Source of the DNA: Candidatus Zixiibacteriota bacterium
Lineage (GTDB): Bacteria > Zixibacteria > MSB-5A5 > GN15 > FEB-12
Direction of reading: 5' to 3'
NCBI GenBank assembly: GCA_034439475.1
Contig: JAWXAN010000074.1
Location: forward strand, 18,914 to 82,913
Length of the DNA: 64,000 nucleotides
Position 1 is the stretch's first letter. The number at the start of each line of letters is the position of its first letter. This document shows, piece after piece, positions 47,312 to 56,680 of this stretch. A program made the position numbers and the translations under genes. The notes beneath the pieces were generated by a model. It saw nothing but the letters and a program-made list of their open reading frames with translations. It was not told the origin of the DNA and ran no database searches.

Positions 47312-47651
47312 AAATGCGAAACCTTATGGTGTTTATTTTCATTCTGAATATTATTAAAAAGATACAGCAGTGTGGCCTAGCTGGCAACGGGAATAAAGAA
47401 AAAGAACTGGGCATGTCAAAAGTAAACGGATAAACAATTCAAGTCGTTTCAGACAGTCTAGGCTAAAGATTCCGTAGATTAAAGTAATGATTCACATGTC
47501 TCTTGTAAATCATTATGAGCCAAAACGAACGATGTTCACATATTTGTTTTGGCACCGAGAGTAGTTTGCTTTTTAAATAGACGATGCCGAGTATAACTCT
47601 GCAGATGTAGAACGCACAAAGAGTTTCCAAAGTAACAAAAAAAGAAGCGAC
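47312..47651 (+). other. 340-base intergenic region
   Basis: No gene is supported. The aminotransferase promoter should lie at its left side, where AT-rich stretches occur, but no hexamer pair is convincing. A perfect 8-bp inverted repeat (TAATGATT 47485-47492 and AATCATTA 47508-47515) is the only structure noticed. Confidence 0.5.
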
Positions 47652-47930
47652 CTACAGATTGACTAGCACTTTGCCTTGGACTTCAAGCTGGACTTTCATC
47701 AGCCATTCCGACTCACCTCGAAACTGGATATTTTTGTGCGACAGCCACTTCCTAAGACTTTCGGCATCACCAGCCTCCCATTCGCAGACCATTCGCCCGG
47801 AGACCGTATCGCAGTTACAGCGAGTGAGCTTGATATCGTTGCTTGAATCCTCAAGTAATCGATTGATTAACTTCTCAAGTTCCTGCTTCGTCATACAGGA
47901 TGTCATATGTACCGAAATAAACTTGGCCAT
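47652..47930 (-). CDS. Small conserved-looking protein, unrecognised
   Basis: 92 residues. I do not recognise it with confidence. Seen: two cysteine clusters, TSCMTKQ and TRCNCDTVSGRMVCEWE, then GDAESLRKWLSHKNIQF and a hydrophobic end. The layout (beta-alpha-beta with a CxC in the middle) recalls small ferredoxin-like proteins such as DUF4242, some of which bind nickel. No signal peptide. It is single-gene and 100 bases upstream of the sulfurtransferase terminator, with ATG 47930 behind GGGAATAT. Confidence 0.55.
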   Translation of the reverse strand: MAKFISVHMTSCMTKQELEKLINRLLEDSSNDIKLTRCNCDTVSGRMVCEWEAGDAESLRKWLSHKNIQFRGESEWLMKVQLEVQGKVLVNL

Positions 47931-47971
47931 TATATTCCCTCGACTGTCTTATCATATCCCGGATTAGTCAA

Positions 47972-48001
47972 AAGCGGAGAGCGTAATATTTCTCTCCGCT
48001 T
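47972..48001 (-). terminator. Terminator of the sulfurtransferase gene
   Basis: Perfect 10-bp stem: AAGCGGAGAG (47972-47981) and CTCTCCGCTT (47992-48001), loop of 10 bases. On the - strand the stem runs into TTTTGAC. It sits 28 bases after the stop. Confidence 0.75.
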
Positions 48002-48028
48002 CAAGGATCACCGAATTTGAATTTTCGC

Positions 48029-48916
48029 TCAGCCCTTTTCTATAGGTGCCCCGACAAGATTGCCCCATTCGGTCCACGAGCCATCGTAGTTGCGGACTTT
48101 TTCGTATCCAAGCAGATATTTTAGTACAAACCAGGTGTGGGATGACCGTTCGCCAATTCGACAGTAAGCAATTGTCTCTTTGGCAGGATCGACGCCTTGT
48201 CCTTGATACAGGGCTTTTAAGTCACCAAAAGACTTAAAGGTGCCGTCTTCGTCTACGGCCTTGGCCCAAGGGATGCTTGCCGCGCCGGGAATATGTCCTC
48301 CACGTTGGGCGGTCTCCGACATTCCCGGAGGGGCGATAATTTCACCAGTGAATTCCGCTGGGGAGCGGACATCGACAAGATTTATCTGGCCGTTTTTGAG
48401 GAAAGGAAGAATATGGTCTTTCGAAGCACGGACATTGTCATCGGGAAACTTTGCGCGGTATGCGGTCTTACTGAAGCTCGGAATATTGCTGACTAATTCT
48501 CTGCCTTCAGCGATCCATTTTTGTCTGCCGCCGTTCATTACCTTCAAACGCGAGTCTTCGTGGCCATAATAGCGAAATTGCCAGAGGGCATAGGTTGCGA
48601 ACCAATTATTATTGTCTCCATAAAAAATTAAGGTAGTTTCCGGGGTTATTTCGAGTGACTGTGCGAGTGATTCGAAGGCGTCCTTTGACAGAATATCTCT
48701 CCGAATAGTATCGCACAATTGGGTTGTCCAATCAAGACCTGCGGCTACACGGATATGCCCTTTTTTGTATGAACTGGTGTCAACATCGACTTCAATCAGC
48801 CTGATATCAGAATTGTTCAAATGAGCGGCAACCCACTCAGTCGAGACCAACACGTCCGGGTGAGCATAGTCGTGGTCGGTTTGTTTTGTTCGTAATGTCC
48901 TCGTCATTTCTGTCAT
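48029..48916 (-). CDS. Thiosulfate/3-mercaptopyruvate sulfurtransferase (double rhodanese)
   Basis: 295 residues from ATG 48916, behind AAGGAG; the frame is open to 48970. Two rhodanese domains. The first (about 25-145) lacks an active Cys and keeps DIRLIEVDVDTSSYKKGHI and FYGDNNNWFATYALW. The second has LVDVRSPAEFTGE and the active loop YCRIGERSSHTWF with the persulfide-carrying Cys. These enzymes move sulfane sulfur from thiosulfate or mercaptopyruvate to thiol acceptors. CRIGERS is the pattern of thiosulfate-type enzymes. No signal peptide, so cytosolic. Confidence 0.92.
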   Translation of the reverse strand: MTEMTRTLRTKQTDHDYAHPDVLVSTEWVAAHLNNSDIRLIEVDVDTSSYKKGHIRVAAGLDWTTQLCDTIRRDILSKDAFESLAQSLEITPETTLIFYGDNNNWFATYALWQFRYYGHEDSRLKVMNGGRQKWIAEGRELVSNIPSFSKTAYRAKFPDDNVRASKDHILPFLKNGQINLVDVRSPAEFTGEIIAPPGMSETAQRGGHIPGAASIPWAKAVDEDGTFKSFGDLKALYQGQGVDPAKETIAYCRIGERSSHTWFVLKYLLGYEKVRNYDGSWTEWGNLVGAPIEKG

Positions 48917-49155
48917 AATAAGCTCCTTCGCATAATCGATGACGGCGTCATCAATAGTTATATTTTGCACAACCTACATTATTGATTTTCGAATGAGCCA
49001 ATAATGATATATTCAGATCAGAGCAAAGTCATCTAATCCACCAATATCATAGTCGTGCAACACGGATACATCAAGCGGAATAATATTTTCCCCATGAAAC
49101 GACTTAGAGTGATTCTATAGAGGCGATAGTTAATCCCGAGGATTAGTTCAAACGA

Positions 49156-49183
49156 AAACGCCTCTCCTTTAGGAGGGGCGTTT
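49156..49183 (-). terminator. Terminator of the SBBP/dockerin gene
   Basis: On the - strand AAACGCCCCTCC-TAAA-GGAGAGGCGTTT has 11 of 12 pairs and is followed by TCGTTTG. The gene's stop is about 54 bases upstream. Confidence 0.75.
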
Positions 49184-49236
49184 GAAGCTTTTCAACTAAT
49201 CGACAGCTCTGTCAGCTCAGATAGAAATCTAAATGG

Positions 49237-52200
49237 TTATTGACACGCCGGGAGTGGATCAAGACCAATAAAGAGATGATTTATAAGTGTGGTTAAATCC
49301 GAGATATCTACTAATCCTCCGGGAGCTCCGTCCACATTTCCTTCCTTTGGACAGCAGAGCGGATCCAAAGAAGTGAAAAGATGATCAATGAGAACTGTGA
49401 GGTCGGAGATATCGACAGCATTCATGACATCGCAATCAATATTTCCTGTTGCGCCAACACAACAACTGAATCCGAGGGCGATGACTCCAAAGCTTGCAGT
49501 CCTGCCGCAAACTTTATTCAGTGTCGTATCCAGGCTTGTTGTTATATTTGACCAACTGGAGGCGAGATGGCGTCTCATAGTCAAGGTCGGCTCATCGTTA
49601 GGAACATCTGCGTTGGCATAGGTTATGCAAATTGTCGCCTGACCGGTATATAGCGCGCTCGTAGTAATGTGATAGTAGCGCGGACTGGTCAATGTGACAA
49701 TGCCAAATGTGGCATCAGCCTGCGGTCCAGAATTAACGATGGCAAGTTCCGTCAGCCCGGCTTTGGTGACATTATCAAAAGTCACTGTGACCCCGCTCCC
49801 AAGATTTACTGTGACATTTGTCCCAGTTGCCGTATTTGAACAGGAGTCACCAACACCATCAAGGTTACTGTCCTCTTGAAGAGGATTATACCGGGTCGGA
49901 CAATTGTCGAGATTAGCGCAGAAGCCATCTCCGTCGGCATCATTGAGCGCATCGAGCGGGCAAATGTCACAGGCATCGCCAGATGCGTCACCATCAGCAT
50001 TAACTTGAGAGCCGTTACTTGTTGTCGGGCAGTTATCGACCGGACATGTATTGGTTGGAAATCCGGGATTACCAAAGCCATCTCCGTCGGTATCCGTGCA
50101 GATATCACAGACGTCTCCGATACTATCACCGTCAAAATCCGCCTGCAATGGATTGGCAATCGTAGGACAATTATCTGTGGCATCAGCCAGCCCGTCACTG
50201 TCGGTATCGGGGAAGTTTGCAATCTTGGTGACAAAAGCATCGGTGGAGCCCCCATAACCCGAAGGAAGCGGATTAAGGATGGGAAACGAAGTTGAGTTGG
50301 TTGAACCCGTTATATACATGTCGAGATTGACAGAATTCAAAGTAATCCCATAACCGATGTCGTCGCCGCTTCCGCCAACAAAGGTGCTGAATTGAAGTGT
50401 TCCGCCTGATGGGGAAAGCCGGAAGAGGACGCAATCATTAAGGCCGCCGTTGAATGTGTTGTCAAGGGCCGCCGCAATCGGGAAATCAAAGCCTGCCGTA
50501 TAGCCGATGACATTTACCTTATTGCTGTCGTCGACGGCAATCGATAGGGCTCTATCAAAGGATCCGCTTCCAATATAGGTGCTGTAAGAAAGGGCTGCCA
50601 AGTTGGCGTTAAAACGGGTGACAAAAATATCACCCGTACCGCCATTAAATGAATTGTCGTATGCGGCCGCAGTCGGCAAATTTCCTGAACTCGTAACGCC
50701 GGCAATGTAAACGCGTCCGAGCCTGTCCAGTGCGATATCTTCGCTCCAGTCGCTATCCAAACCACCGAGGAACGTACTGTAAAGAAGAGAGTTCCCGGCT
50801 TGTGAAAATTTGGTTACGAAGGCATCATTTGCGCCTCCGCCAAATGTGGCCTGAAAAGCGCTCTGCATCGGCAGAGTTGAAGAACCTGTCAGGCCAGTAA
50901 GAAAGACATTCCCTAAACTGTCTACAACAAGATCGTAGGCATAGTCATCCCCGCCGCCGCCGAGGCAAGTGTTGTAAATTAATGTCGCGCCAGACGAAGA
51001 CATCTTGAGCACGAACGCGTCCCAGCCGAAATTATATGTGGAGTCAAAAGCACTAACAAAGGGAAAATTGCCCGACCTCATAAATCCGCATACATATATG
51101 TTGTTCGCGCTGTCGAGTTCAATGGCATTGCCTCGATCACGGTCGGAGCCGCCGATATAAGTTGAGAAGGCGAGGGCATTGCCCGACGGTGAGAGCTTTG
51201 TAACAAAACAATCCCAGTTGCCATTGGCCGTTGCATCATAGGCCGATTGTGTCGGGAAGTCTGAGGATTGGGTGTAACCGGTTATATAGGCATTTCCAAA
51301 CGTATCAACAGCGATTCCAGCGCCCAGATCAACCTGTGTGCCGCCAAGGTAAGTACTGTAGGAGAGAGAGCCGCCTCCAGCAACAATTTTCGAGACAAAG
51401 CAATCATTGCTGCCGGCATTAAAACTCGGATCAAACGACGACGCAGTTGGGAAATTTGTAGAGTTTGTGTAGCCAGTGACGAATGCCTCGCCGTTTGTGC
51501 TGACTGTAATTGCCAGGCCGCCTTCATCGAGACTTCCGCCCAGAAAAGTACTGTACGAAATGACCGGGTCGATGACAAGCTGCTTAGTGTTATCGTACGA
51601 ATCATCGAAGGTGAAGCCAAATGTATTGTGATCCTTTAATTCATATCGCGCCGGAATCTGCACCCGCTGATTATTTATAGACTGATACACAAACGGTCTT
51701 CGTTCAGTTATCGTGCCGAACAAGGTTTCGAGAATCAGTTCTCCAGCGGCATTCACACTCATTGAAGAGACGCCCTCATAATGTATTGAGATTTGAGAAG
51801 GGTCGCTTCCGGGAGAAATGATAAAATCATACTCCATCTCCTGACCGTCGCCATAAAATTTTAGATCTATTCCGGGATAAAGCGCAGAGTAGAGAACAGC
51901 CTTGTAGTTTAGGGCGTCAGTAAACCATAGTGACGGATCGTTACCGATAAAATAATTGCTAATATGATTTTGCTGGCCAATACCAATTATTTCAGGATTC
52001 TGATTTGCGCCAACAAACCCGGCTGAAATGATTTGTGTTTCGGTTGCGGCCATGTCGGCTTCAAAATCATCGTAACCGAGACGTTGAATATCCTCTGACT
52101 CCGAAATTGCGGTAGGTGCATTGCCGCTTGTTGAGACCTTGCGAATGAACTGATAGTAGACTGAGTCTGGTGTGGCCCAAATCGTAGCTCCGCCGGCATC

Positions 52201-52392
52201 GGCTCGGAATTTGACCCGCGAATCCCATTGACCTTTGTTCTGGGTAAAGGAAAGTGGCAGAGAATGGACTTGTTTAATTGAGGAGATATCGGAGGATTGT
52301 TTGTGGAGGTTCTTTTTCGCCTCCCCAAAGGCAAAACAATACAACAAAAACAAAAGTCCTACAGGCACTAATAAACGTGTTAACTTCGGCAT
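49237..52392 (-). CDS. Large secreted SBBP-repeat, thrombospondin-3 and dockerin-like protein
   Basis: 1051 residues from ATG 52392, which gives a clean signal peptide ([20 protein letters not shown]); the frame is open a further 20 codons. Order: an N-terminal domain with a conserved [18 protein letters not shown] segment, often found before SBBP repeats; seven SBBP repeats of about 65 residues ([20 protein letters not shown] type); and calcium-binding thrombospondin type 3 repeats ([16 protein letters not shown]). A beta-sandwich-like stretch ([19 protein letters not shown]) follows, then two dockerin-like units ending PACQ. It should be an extracellular, Ca2+-stabilised surface or matrix protein. 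Confidence 0.85.
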   Translation of the reverse strand: MPKLTRLLVPVGLLFLLYCFAFGEAKKNLHKQSSDISSIKQVHSLPLSFTQNKGQWDSRVKFRADAGGATIWATPDSVYYQFIRKVSTSGNAPTAISESEDIQRLGYDDFEADMAATETQIISAGFVGANQNPEIIGIGQQNHISNYFIGNDPSLWFTDALNYKAVLYSALYPGIDLKFYGDGQEMEYDFIISPGSDPSQISIHYEGVSSMSVNAAGELILETLFGTITERRPFVYQSINNQRVQIPARYELKDHNTFGFTFDDSYDNTKQLVIDPVISYSTFLGGSLDEGGLAITVSTNGEAFVTGYTNSTNFPTASSFDPSFNAGSNDCFVSKIVAGGGSLSYSTYLGGTQVDLGAGIAVDTFGNAYITGYTQSSDFPTQSAYDATANGNWDCFVTKLSPSGNALAFSTYIGGSDRDRGNAIELDSANNIYVCGFMRSGNFPFVSAFDSTYNFGWDAFVLKMSSSGATLIYNTCLGGGGDDYAYDLVVDSLGNVFLTGLTGSSTLPMQSAFQATFGGGANDAFVTKFSQAGNSLLYSTFLGGLDSDWSEDIALDRLGRVYIAGVTSSGNLPTAAAYDNSFNGGTGDIFVTRFNANLAALSYSTYIGSGSFDRALSIAVDDSNKVNVIGYTAGFDFPIAAALDNTFNGGLNDCVLFRLSPSGGTLQFSTFVGGSGDDIGYGITLNSVNLDMYITGSTNSTSFPILNPLPSGYGGSTDAFVTKIANFPDTDSDGLADATDNCPTIANPLQADFDGDSIGDVCDICTDTDGDGFGNPGFPTNTCPVDNCPTTSNGSQVNADGDASGDACDICPLDALNDADGDGFCANLDNCPTRYNPLQEDSNLDGVGDSCSNTATGTNVTVNLGSGVTVTFDNVTKAGLTELAIVNSGPQADATFGIVTLTSPRYYHITTSALYTGQATICITYANADVPNDEPTLTMRRHLASSWSNITTSLDTTLNKVCGRTASFGVIALGFSCCVGATGNIDCDVMNAVDISDLTVLIDHLFTSLDPLCCPKEGNVDGAPGGLVDISDLTTLINHLFIGLDPLPACQ
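49830..50215 (-). repeat. Thrombospondin type 3-like Ca2+-binding repeats
   Basis: A run of DxDxDGxxDxxDNCP-type units: [49 protein letters not shown] and [15 protein letters not shown]. The alternating Asp and Cys spacing is diagnostic. Limits are approximate. Confidence 0.8.
50225..51570 (-). repeat. Seven SBBP beta-propeller-like repeats
   Basis: Seven in-frame copies of about 195 bases (65 residues), each starting YSTxLGG or a variant and ending [14 protein letters not shown]. Conserved parts are the Gly-Gly turn, the IAVDxxGNxYxTG strand and the FPT step. Limits are approximate. Confidence 0.85.
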
Positions 52393-52619
52393 CGTCCTCT
52401 CCCAAAGGTGCTCCGGCAGCTCCGGCTCCGTTCGGCATTGTGTGCTTACCAAACCACCATTTCATATCCATATATTATCGGTCGAATCTTAATCTTTTTC
52501 AATTACCCAATGATGAGGCTACAACTAATTCTCACACTTTCTAACAACTTTCACTAAGTTCTGACGCTTTCCTGTTTCATTTATCCCATTAATCCCATTA
52601 ATCCTTGCATTTCAGGGCA

Positions 52620-55445
52620 TTACTGACACAAACTTGTCGGGACCAGCGAAATGAATAAATGATCAATAAGGCTTGTCAAATCGGCAATATCAATTACTTG
52701 TTGATTGTCTCCATCAATATTGGCCTCGGCCGAACAACAAAGCGGCGAAAGCGAAATAAATAGATGATCGATCAACAAGGTTAAATCGCTGATGTCTGTA
52801 GCTTCGGACAAATCACAATCGACATTTCCTGTTGAGTTTACACAACAGGAGGTGAAGACGCACTCATCGGGGATACCGTTATTGTCGCTATCCATCGAAT
52901 AGTTTACAGCGATATCGCAGAAATCAAGTCTCATATTTTGATTGCAGTCATAGGCGGAACCGGGCATGAATGCCAAACCCGAAGGAGACACAAGATTCAC
53001 ATCGCCTCGAACAAAAGCGCGGTAATATCTGCCATTGGACATTACGTATTCGAGAACTCGTGGAACCCCGCCGCCGGATCGAACAACAAAAAGATTGCCG
53101 TTAGGTCCAACGGCAATACTCCAAGGATTTGTTAATTCTACTGTATCATTGAACTTCTGGACAAATGTTCCAGATGAGCTGTATTCGAGAATTTCATTCC
53201 CCCAATAGCTGCCCACTAAAAGATGATTGTCACTTGGTCTGAATGCAAGGCCGCGAGGGCCATTCAAGCCGCCAGAACCAGATGTTACAAAGCTGCCGAT
53301 GAAAGTGCCGGTGCCACCGTCATATTGAAGCACGGCGTTGCTGGAACTCGCAACGAAGAGGTTTCCGTTTGGACCAAAGATAAGGGCGAAAGGATTGCTC
53401 AGGCCGCCTGAGCCGGATGAAACAAAGTCACTCAGATACGCGCCAGTCACACCGTTGAATCGTTTAATACTATTCGAACCGGTATCGGAAACCAGAAGAT
53501 CGCCGTTGCCAGCAAATACAAGGGCAGAGGGGCCGAGCAAAGTAGCGCCCGAAGTAAAGACCGATGCGCTGCTCGTATACGGATTAATCTTCATTACTGA
53601 TTGAGCGGCAACGTCGGCCACGAAAATCGAACGGTCCAAGCCTATTGCTACTCCAAGCGGTGCTGCGAGTGAAATATCGGCAAGAGTTTGAATGCCGACT
53701 CCGGAAGCCCGGTGATACTCCCGAAGGTATCCTGCGTCTCTATCTGATACAAAAAGATTGAATTGGCGCTGCATGTCGAGAAAGTCAGTCTGGCTGTTCT
53801 GGTTACAATCCTGGCAATCGTCAGGAATCGTATTTCGGTCAATATCGATAGAAAGGTCGGTGACAATTTCTGCAAAATCCGGAACAAGGTCGCCGTCGCA
53901 GTCAGGGTCACAATTATCAGGAAGATTGTTGCCGTCGTCATCGGTGACAGTACCGAGGCGGATTTCCATTTCGTCCGGAAGACTGTTGGCATTGCAGTTC
54001 TGCTCGCAAACATCGAGGACGCCGTTAAGATTTATATCGCTGAAGCCATTCACGATATCCAAGGGATCAAGCATGCCGTTATTGTTACAGTCCTCGCATT
54101 CGTCGGGAATACCATTGAAATTGCCATCTGAACTGGTGGCAAGCTCAATGTCCTGCGCGTCATCGATATTATTTTCGTTGCAGTCAAACGGATGGCATCC
54201 GGCCGTCATAATTTGGGAATCGACTATAGCTTCGACCCGCCGGTGCATGTGCATGTCCGTATTCATGATATATCCGGGATACGTATGACAATAACTCATA
54301 ATTGTTCCGCGTGAAGCGATTCCGTTTCCGCAATCGTCAATGTGTGGGTCATACTGAGCATCGTGGGTATGCCCGGTACCGAGGTTATGTCCCATCTCAT
54401 GGGCGGTGACAATTATATCCCAGTTACCATTGTCCGGGGAAACGACCGGGCTTGCGAAACTTCCATTGAGAAATCCATCGATCCCATAGGCAAAACTTCC
54501 GCAGGTGCCCGATAGAAAGGCTATCCCGCCGTAAGGGAGACCCCTTCGCCCACTGAAGAGATGAGTAAGATGGAGGCCTGACGTATCTTCATTTGCAACC
54601 CAATAATCTCGAAAGCCGCCGATATCAGCGGCCGAAAAGGGTTCTCCTCCGTTCGGCCAAAGCCTGACAAAATCGAGCGCGAGTCTGAGGTTTATATCCC
54701 GAGTATATATTGCGCTCACAGCCCCAAGCAATTGAACTATATAGGCTGCGGCGGCCGTCTGATCGGGGAAAATCGCCACAAAAGCCGAGTCAGCATCTAT
54801 AGCGACTCTGGCTAATCGCACACCCGCCGCTGTAACAGATGAAGCTGAAGAAAAGTCTCTGCGAGGCAAAACCGAAAGATCCTCTGACAGTCCACACACC
54901 GAAACCCCTTCGGGAAGTTCAAAACCGGACAACATTTCTTTGACAATAACAGGTGGGAAGGACGATTTTTCGAATTGATTCATGTCACTCGACATGGAGT
55001 AGTCAAGTCCGCCAGATCGGTCAACGAATCCGTTTACGATCCCATCCGATGAAACTGAAAAATAGACCAGGGAATTGGGCTCGGATTGAATCTGACCGGT
55101 AAACAATTGAACCTCAGGAGCCGAGAGTGGGGATTGAATTCTGTTCAGATTGCTGAAGAATCTGGCATCGGGGGTTGTTATAATGGTACGTTCCAATTCA
55201 AGAGTCAGCACGGAATTGCTACCTGTTGGAAGTTCCAAAAGACGGGACGAGTTTCCTGTCACCGCATCATGATATAAATTGGCGGAGGCTGCAAGCTCTA
55301 CTTGTCCGATCGATTCATTCGCGACAGTAAAAGGTCTGAACGAGTGGGCCGTTGTCGCGGAAAAAGTTGTTTTGATTGGTGAGGCTTGGGAGGAATGAAT
55401 AAACACAAGACAGATAAGTGTGAGGGCGGAATTGGCGGCATTCAT
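52620..55445 (-). CDS. Secreted zinc metalloprotease with NHL-like propeller and dockerin-like end
   Basis: 941 residues from ATG 55445 (TTG 55466 possible), with a signal peptide (SALTLICLVFIHSSQA). About residues 345-356 hold HEMGHNLGTGH, the HExxHxxGxxH zinc motif, followed by GTIMSYCH with the Met-turn: a metzincin, close to reprolysin M12B. A propeptide-like region precedes it. Then come Asp-rich EF-hand-like units (DGNFNGIPDECE, DINLNGVLDVCE), an NHL-like beta-propeller (FGPNGNLFVASSSN, AVGPNGNLFVV), and two dockerin-like units ending SLCQ. It should cleave extracellular proteins. Substrate unknown. Confidence 0.88.
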   Translation of the reverse strand: MNAANSALTLICLVFIHSSQASPIKTTFSATTAHSFRPFTVANESIGQVELAASANLYHDAVTGNSSRLLELPTGSNSVLTLELERTIITTPDARFFSNLNRIQSPLSAPEVQLFTGQIQSEPNSLVYFSVSSDGIVNGFVDRSGGLDYSMSSDMNQFEKSSFPPVIVKEMLSGFELPEGVSVCGLSEDLSVLPRRDFSSASSVTAAGVRLARVAIDADSAFVAIFPDQTAAAAYIVQLLGAVSAIYTRDINLRLALDFVRLWPNGGEPFSAADIGGFRDYWVANEDTSGLHLTHLFSGRRGLPYGGIAFLSGTCGSFAYGIDGFLNGSFASPVVSPDNGNWDIIVTAHEMGHNLGTGHTHDAQYDPHIDDCGNGIASRGTIMSYCHTYPGYIMNTDMHMHRRVEAIVDSQIMTAGCHPFDCNENNIDDAQDIELATSSDGNFNGIPDECEDCNNNGMLDPLDIVNGFSDINLNGVLDVCEQNCNANSLPDEMEIRLGTVTDDDGNNLPDNCDPDCDGDLVPDFAEIVTDLSIDIDRNTIPDDCQDCNQNSQTDFLDMQRQFNLFVSDRDAGYLREYHRASGVGIQTLADISLAAPLGVAIGLDRSIFVADVAAQSVMKINPYTSSASVFTSGATLLGPSALVFAGNGDLLVSDTGSNSIKRFNGVTGAYLSDFVSSGSGGLSNPFALIFGPNGNLFVASSSNAVLQYDGGTGTFIGSFVTSGSGGLNGPRGLAFRPSDNHLLVGSYWGNEILEYSSSGTFVQKFNDTVELTNPWSIAVGPNGNLFVVRSGGGVPRVLEYVMSNGRYYRAFVRGDVNLVSPSGLAFMPGSAYDCNQNMRLDFCDIAVNYSMDSDNNGIPDECVFTSCCVNSTGNVDCDLSEATDISDLTLLIDHLFISLSPLCCSAEANIDGDNQQVIDIADLTSLIDHLFISLVPTSLCQ

Positions 55446-55683
55446 GAAAGTGGTACCTGCTTTCAAGCTTTTTCTAAATCATACGAGCGCACTCACAAAA
55501 CAAAAGTGCAATAGTAGGAATCTGCTGAGTCAACCTGCCAGACCTCATTCAGTTACCCGCTTTGGGGGAGTATCATTTTTAGGTCGGGCTACCAGTGAGA
55601 TGAATATACAAAATTCATGTGGCTTTGTCAATGCCGGATAGATGAAAAAGACAGTATTATCGTAGAATTATAATCAATTTTCA

Positions 55684-55884
55684 ATGAGCGTGAGCAGTGC
55701 GCCGCTATTGGCGGAGGCCAATGAGGAAATCCCATATTCGGTCATCACAGCACCTCGTCCCAGGAGGGGCTTATCGCAAAAGCCGCATTTATTTGTCCGA
55801 CATGTGAGTATGCTTGCGGAAAATGGGATGGCCGCAATAGTTCGGGTTCGCTCGTATCCGGTGGAATATACTTTTACCGAATAA
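55684..55884 (+). CDS. Possible small protein or gene remnant, unrecognised
   Basis: 66 codons with an ATG start, no Shine-Dalgarno, and TATAAT nine bases upstream. The C-terminal half reads more protein-like (RHVSMLAENGMAAIVRVRSY) than the first half. A perfect terminator follows 67 bases past the stop, which suggests transcription of something here. I do not recognise the sequence. It may be a tail fragment of a lost gene. Confidence 0.3.
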   Translation: MSVSSAPLLAEANEEIPYSVITAPRPRRGLSQKPHLFVRHVSMLAENGMAAIVRVRSYPVEYTFTE

Positions 55885-55951
55885 AAGCTGGAGATTTTGT
55901 CGCAAGTAAGAAGATGGTATTATTGAAGTAAACTCAAGCCCAACTCCCCGC

Positions 55952-55990
55952 AAGCAGGCCTGTTGTAAACAAACAGGCCTGCTTTTTTTT
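55952..55990 (+). terminator. Strong rho-independent terminator with no clear owner
   Basis: Perfect 13-bp stem AAGCAGGCCTGTT (55952-55964) and AACAGGCCTGCTT (55972-55984), 7-base loop, then eight T (55983-55990). It serves + strand transcription but no convincing + gene lies upstream for several kilobases. Confidence 0.88.
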
Positions 55991-56151
55991 AGTTACCGTG
56001 GCGACAAAGTCAATCTATTCAATTCCGCCTCCTCGCCTTGCCATCCCAACCCCAATTCCCACTTTTTCTAACTCCTTGTATAATCGGGCGCCGCATACTA
56101 TTATAACGCCATTGAAAAAACACTAAACAACGAAAGCAACTCACACACCAC

Positions 56152-56680
56152 ATGGCTAATGGCGAACTTAACTGGATAGCAAACTTCATCTGGGGCATTG
56201 CCGATGATGTGCTTCGAGATTTATACGTGCGCGGCAAATACCGCGACGTCATCCTGCCTATGATGGTCATCCGTCGTTTGGATGCCGTTCTCGAGCCGAC
56301 CCAAAAAGGCTGTGCTCAACATGAAGGCCAATCTGGACCGCTCAAAAATAGCCAACCAGGATGCCGCCTTGCGCAAAGCATCAGGACAGGCGTTTTACAA
56401 CGCCTCGCAATTTACCCTACGTGACCTGAAATCTCGCGCCAGCAGGCAGCAGCTCAGAGCCGATTTTGAAGCCTACCTCGACGGCTTTTCACCCAACGTA
56501 CAGGAGATTATCGACAACTTCAAATTCCGCAACCAGATCCCCGACCTCATCAAATCCGACGGGCTTGGATTTTTGATTGAAAAGTTTCTGGATCCGCGCA
56601 TCAACCTCAGTCCCAACCCGGTCATGGCCGATGAAATTTCCCTTCTCAGCGGTTGCTTCTATGCGCCCATCGCTTTTTGA
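56152..56680 (+). pseudogene. hsdM: Truncated, frameshifted type I DNA methyltransferase (hsdM) relic
   Basis: The start reads MANGELNWIANFIWGIADDV then YRDVILPMMVIRRLDAVLEP, the HsdM_N domain of type I restriction-modification methylases. At about 56296-56300 an extra C (ACCC before AAAAAG) shifts the frame. The same domain continues in the other frame as KAVLNMKANLDRSKIANQD, FYNASQFTLRDL, YLDGFSPNVQEIIDNFKF and LIEKFLDPRINLSPNPV, then ends abnormally after about 18 unrelated residues that overlap the Tat-sod gene. The catalytic SAM and NPPF motifs and the hsdS and hsdR genes are absent. It is therefore dead. Confidence 0.88.

Larger units (their letters stand above)
55467..56151 (+). other. 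685-base region of relics and a terminator
   Basis: No confident intact gene. It holds a 66-codon open frame (55684-55884), a strong + strand terminator at 55952 with no clear owner, and AT-rich sequence with TATAAT at 56092-56097 or so ahead of the hsdM relic. The right half abuts a truncated restriction-modification gene. Confidence 0.5.

Noticed and set aside
47485..47515. 8-bp palindrome TAATGATT/AATCATTA in the 340-base gap
   Set aside because: AT-rich, 15-base loop, not near a promoter that I can define; kept only as a note.
50225..51570. Regular 195-base periodicity considered as CRISPR or non-coding tandem repeat
   Set aside because: The periodicity is protein-level: copies code SBBP repeats in one frame and diverge at DNA level. 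No identical direct repeats or spacers.
52583..52604. Two tandem copies of ATCCCATTA before the metalloprotease stop
   Set aside because: Only 18 bases and no further copies seen; likely chance in AT-rich spacer.
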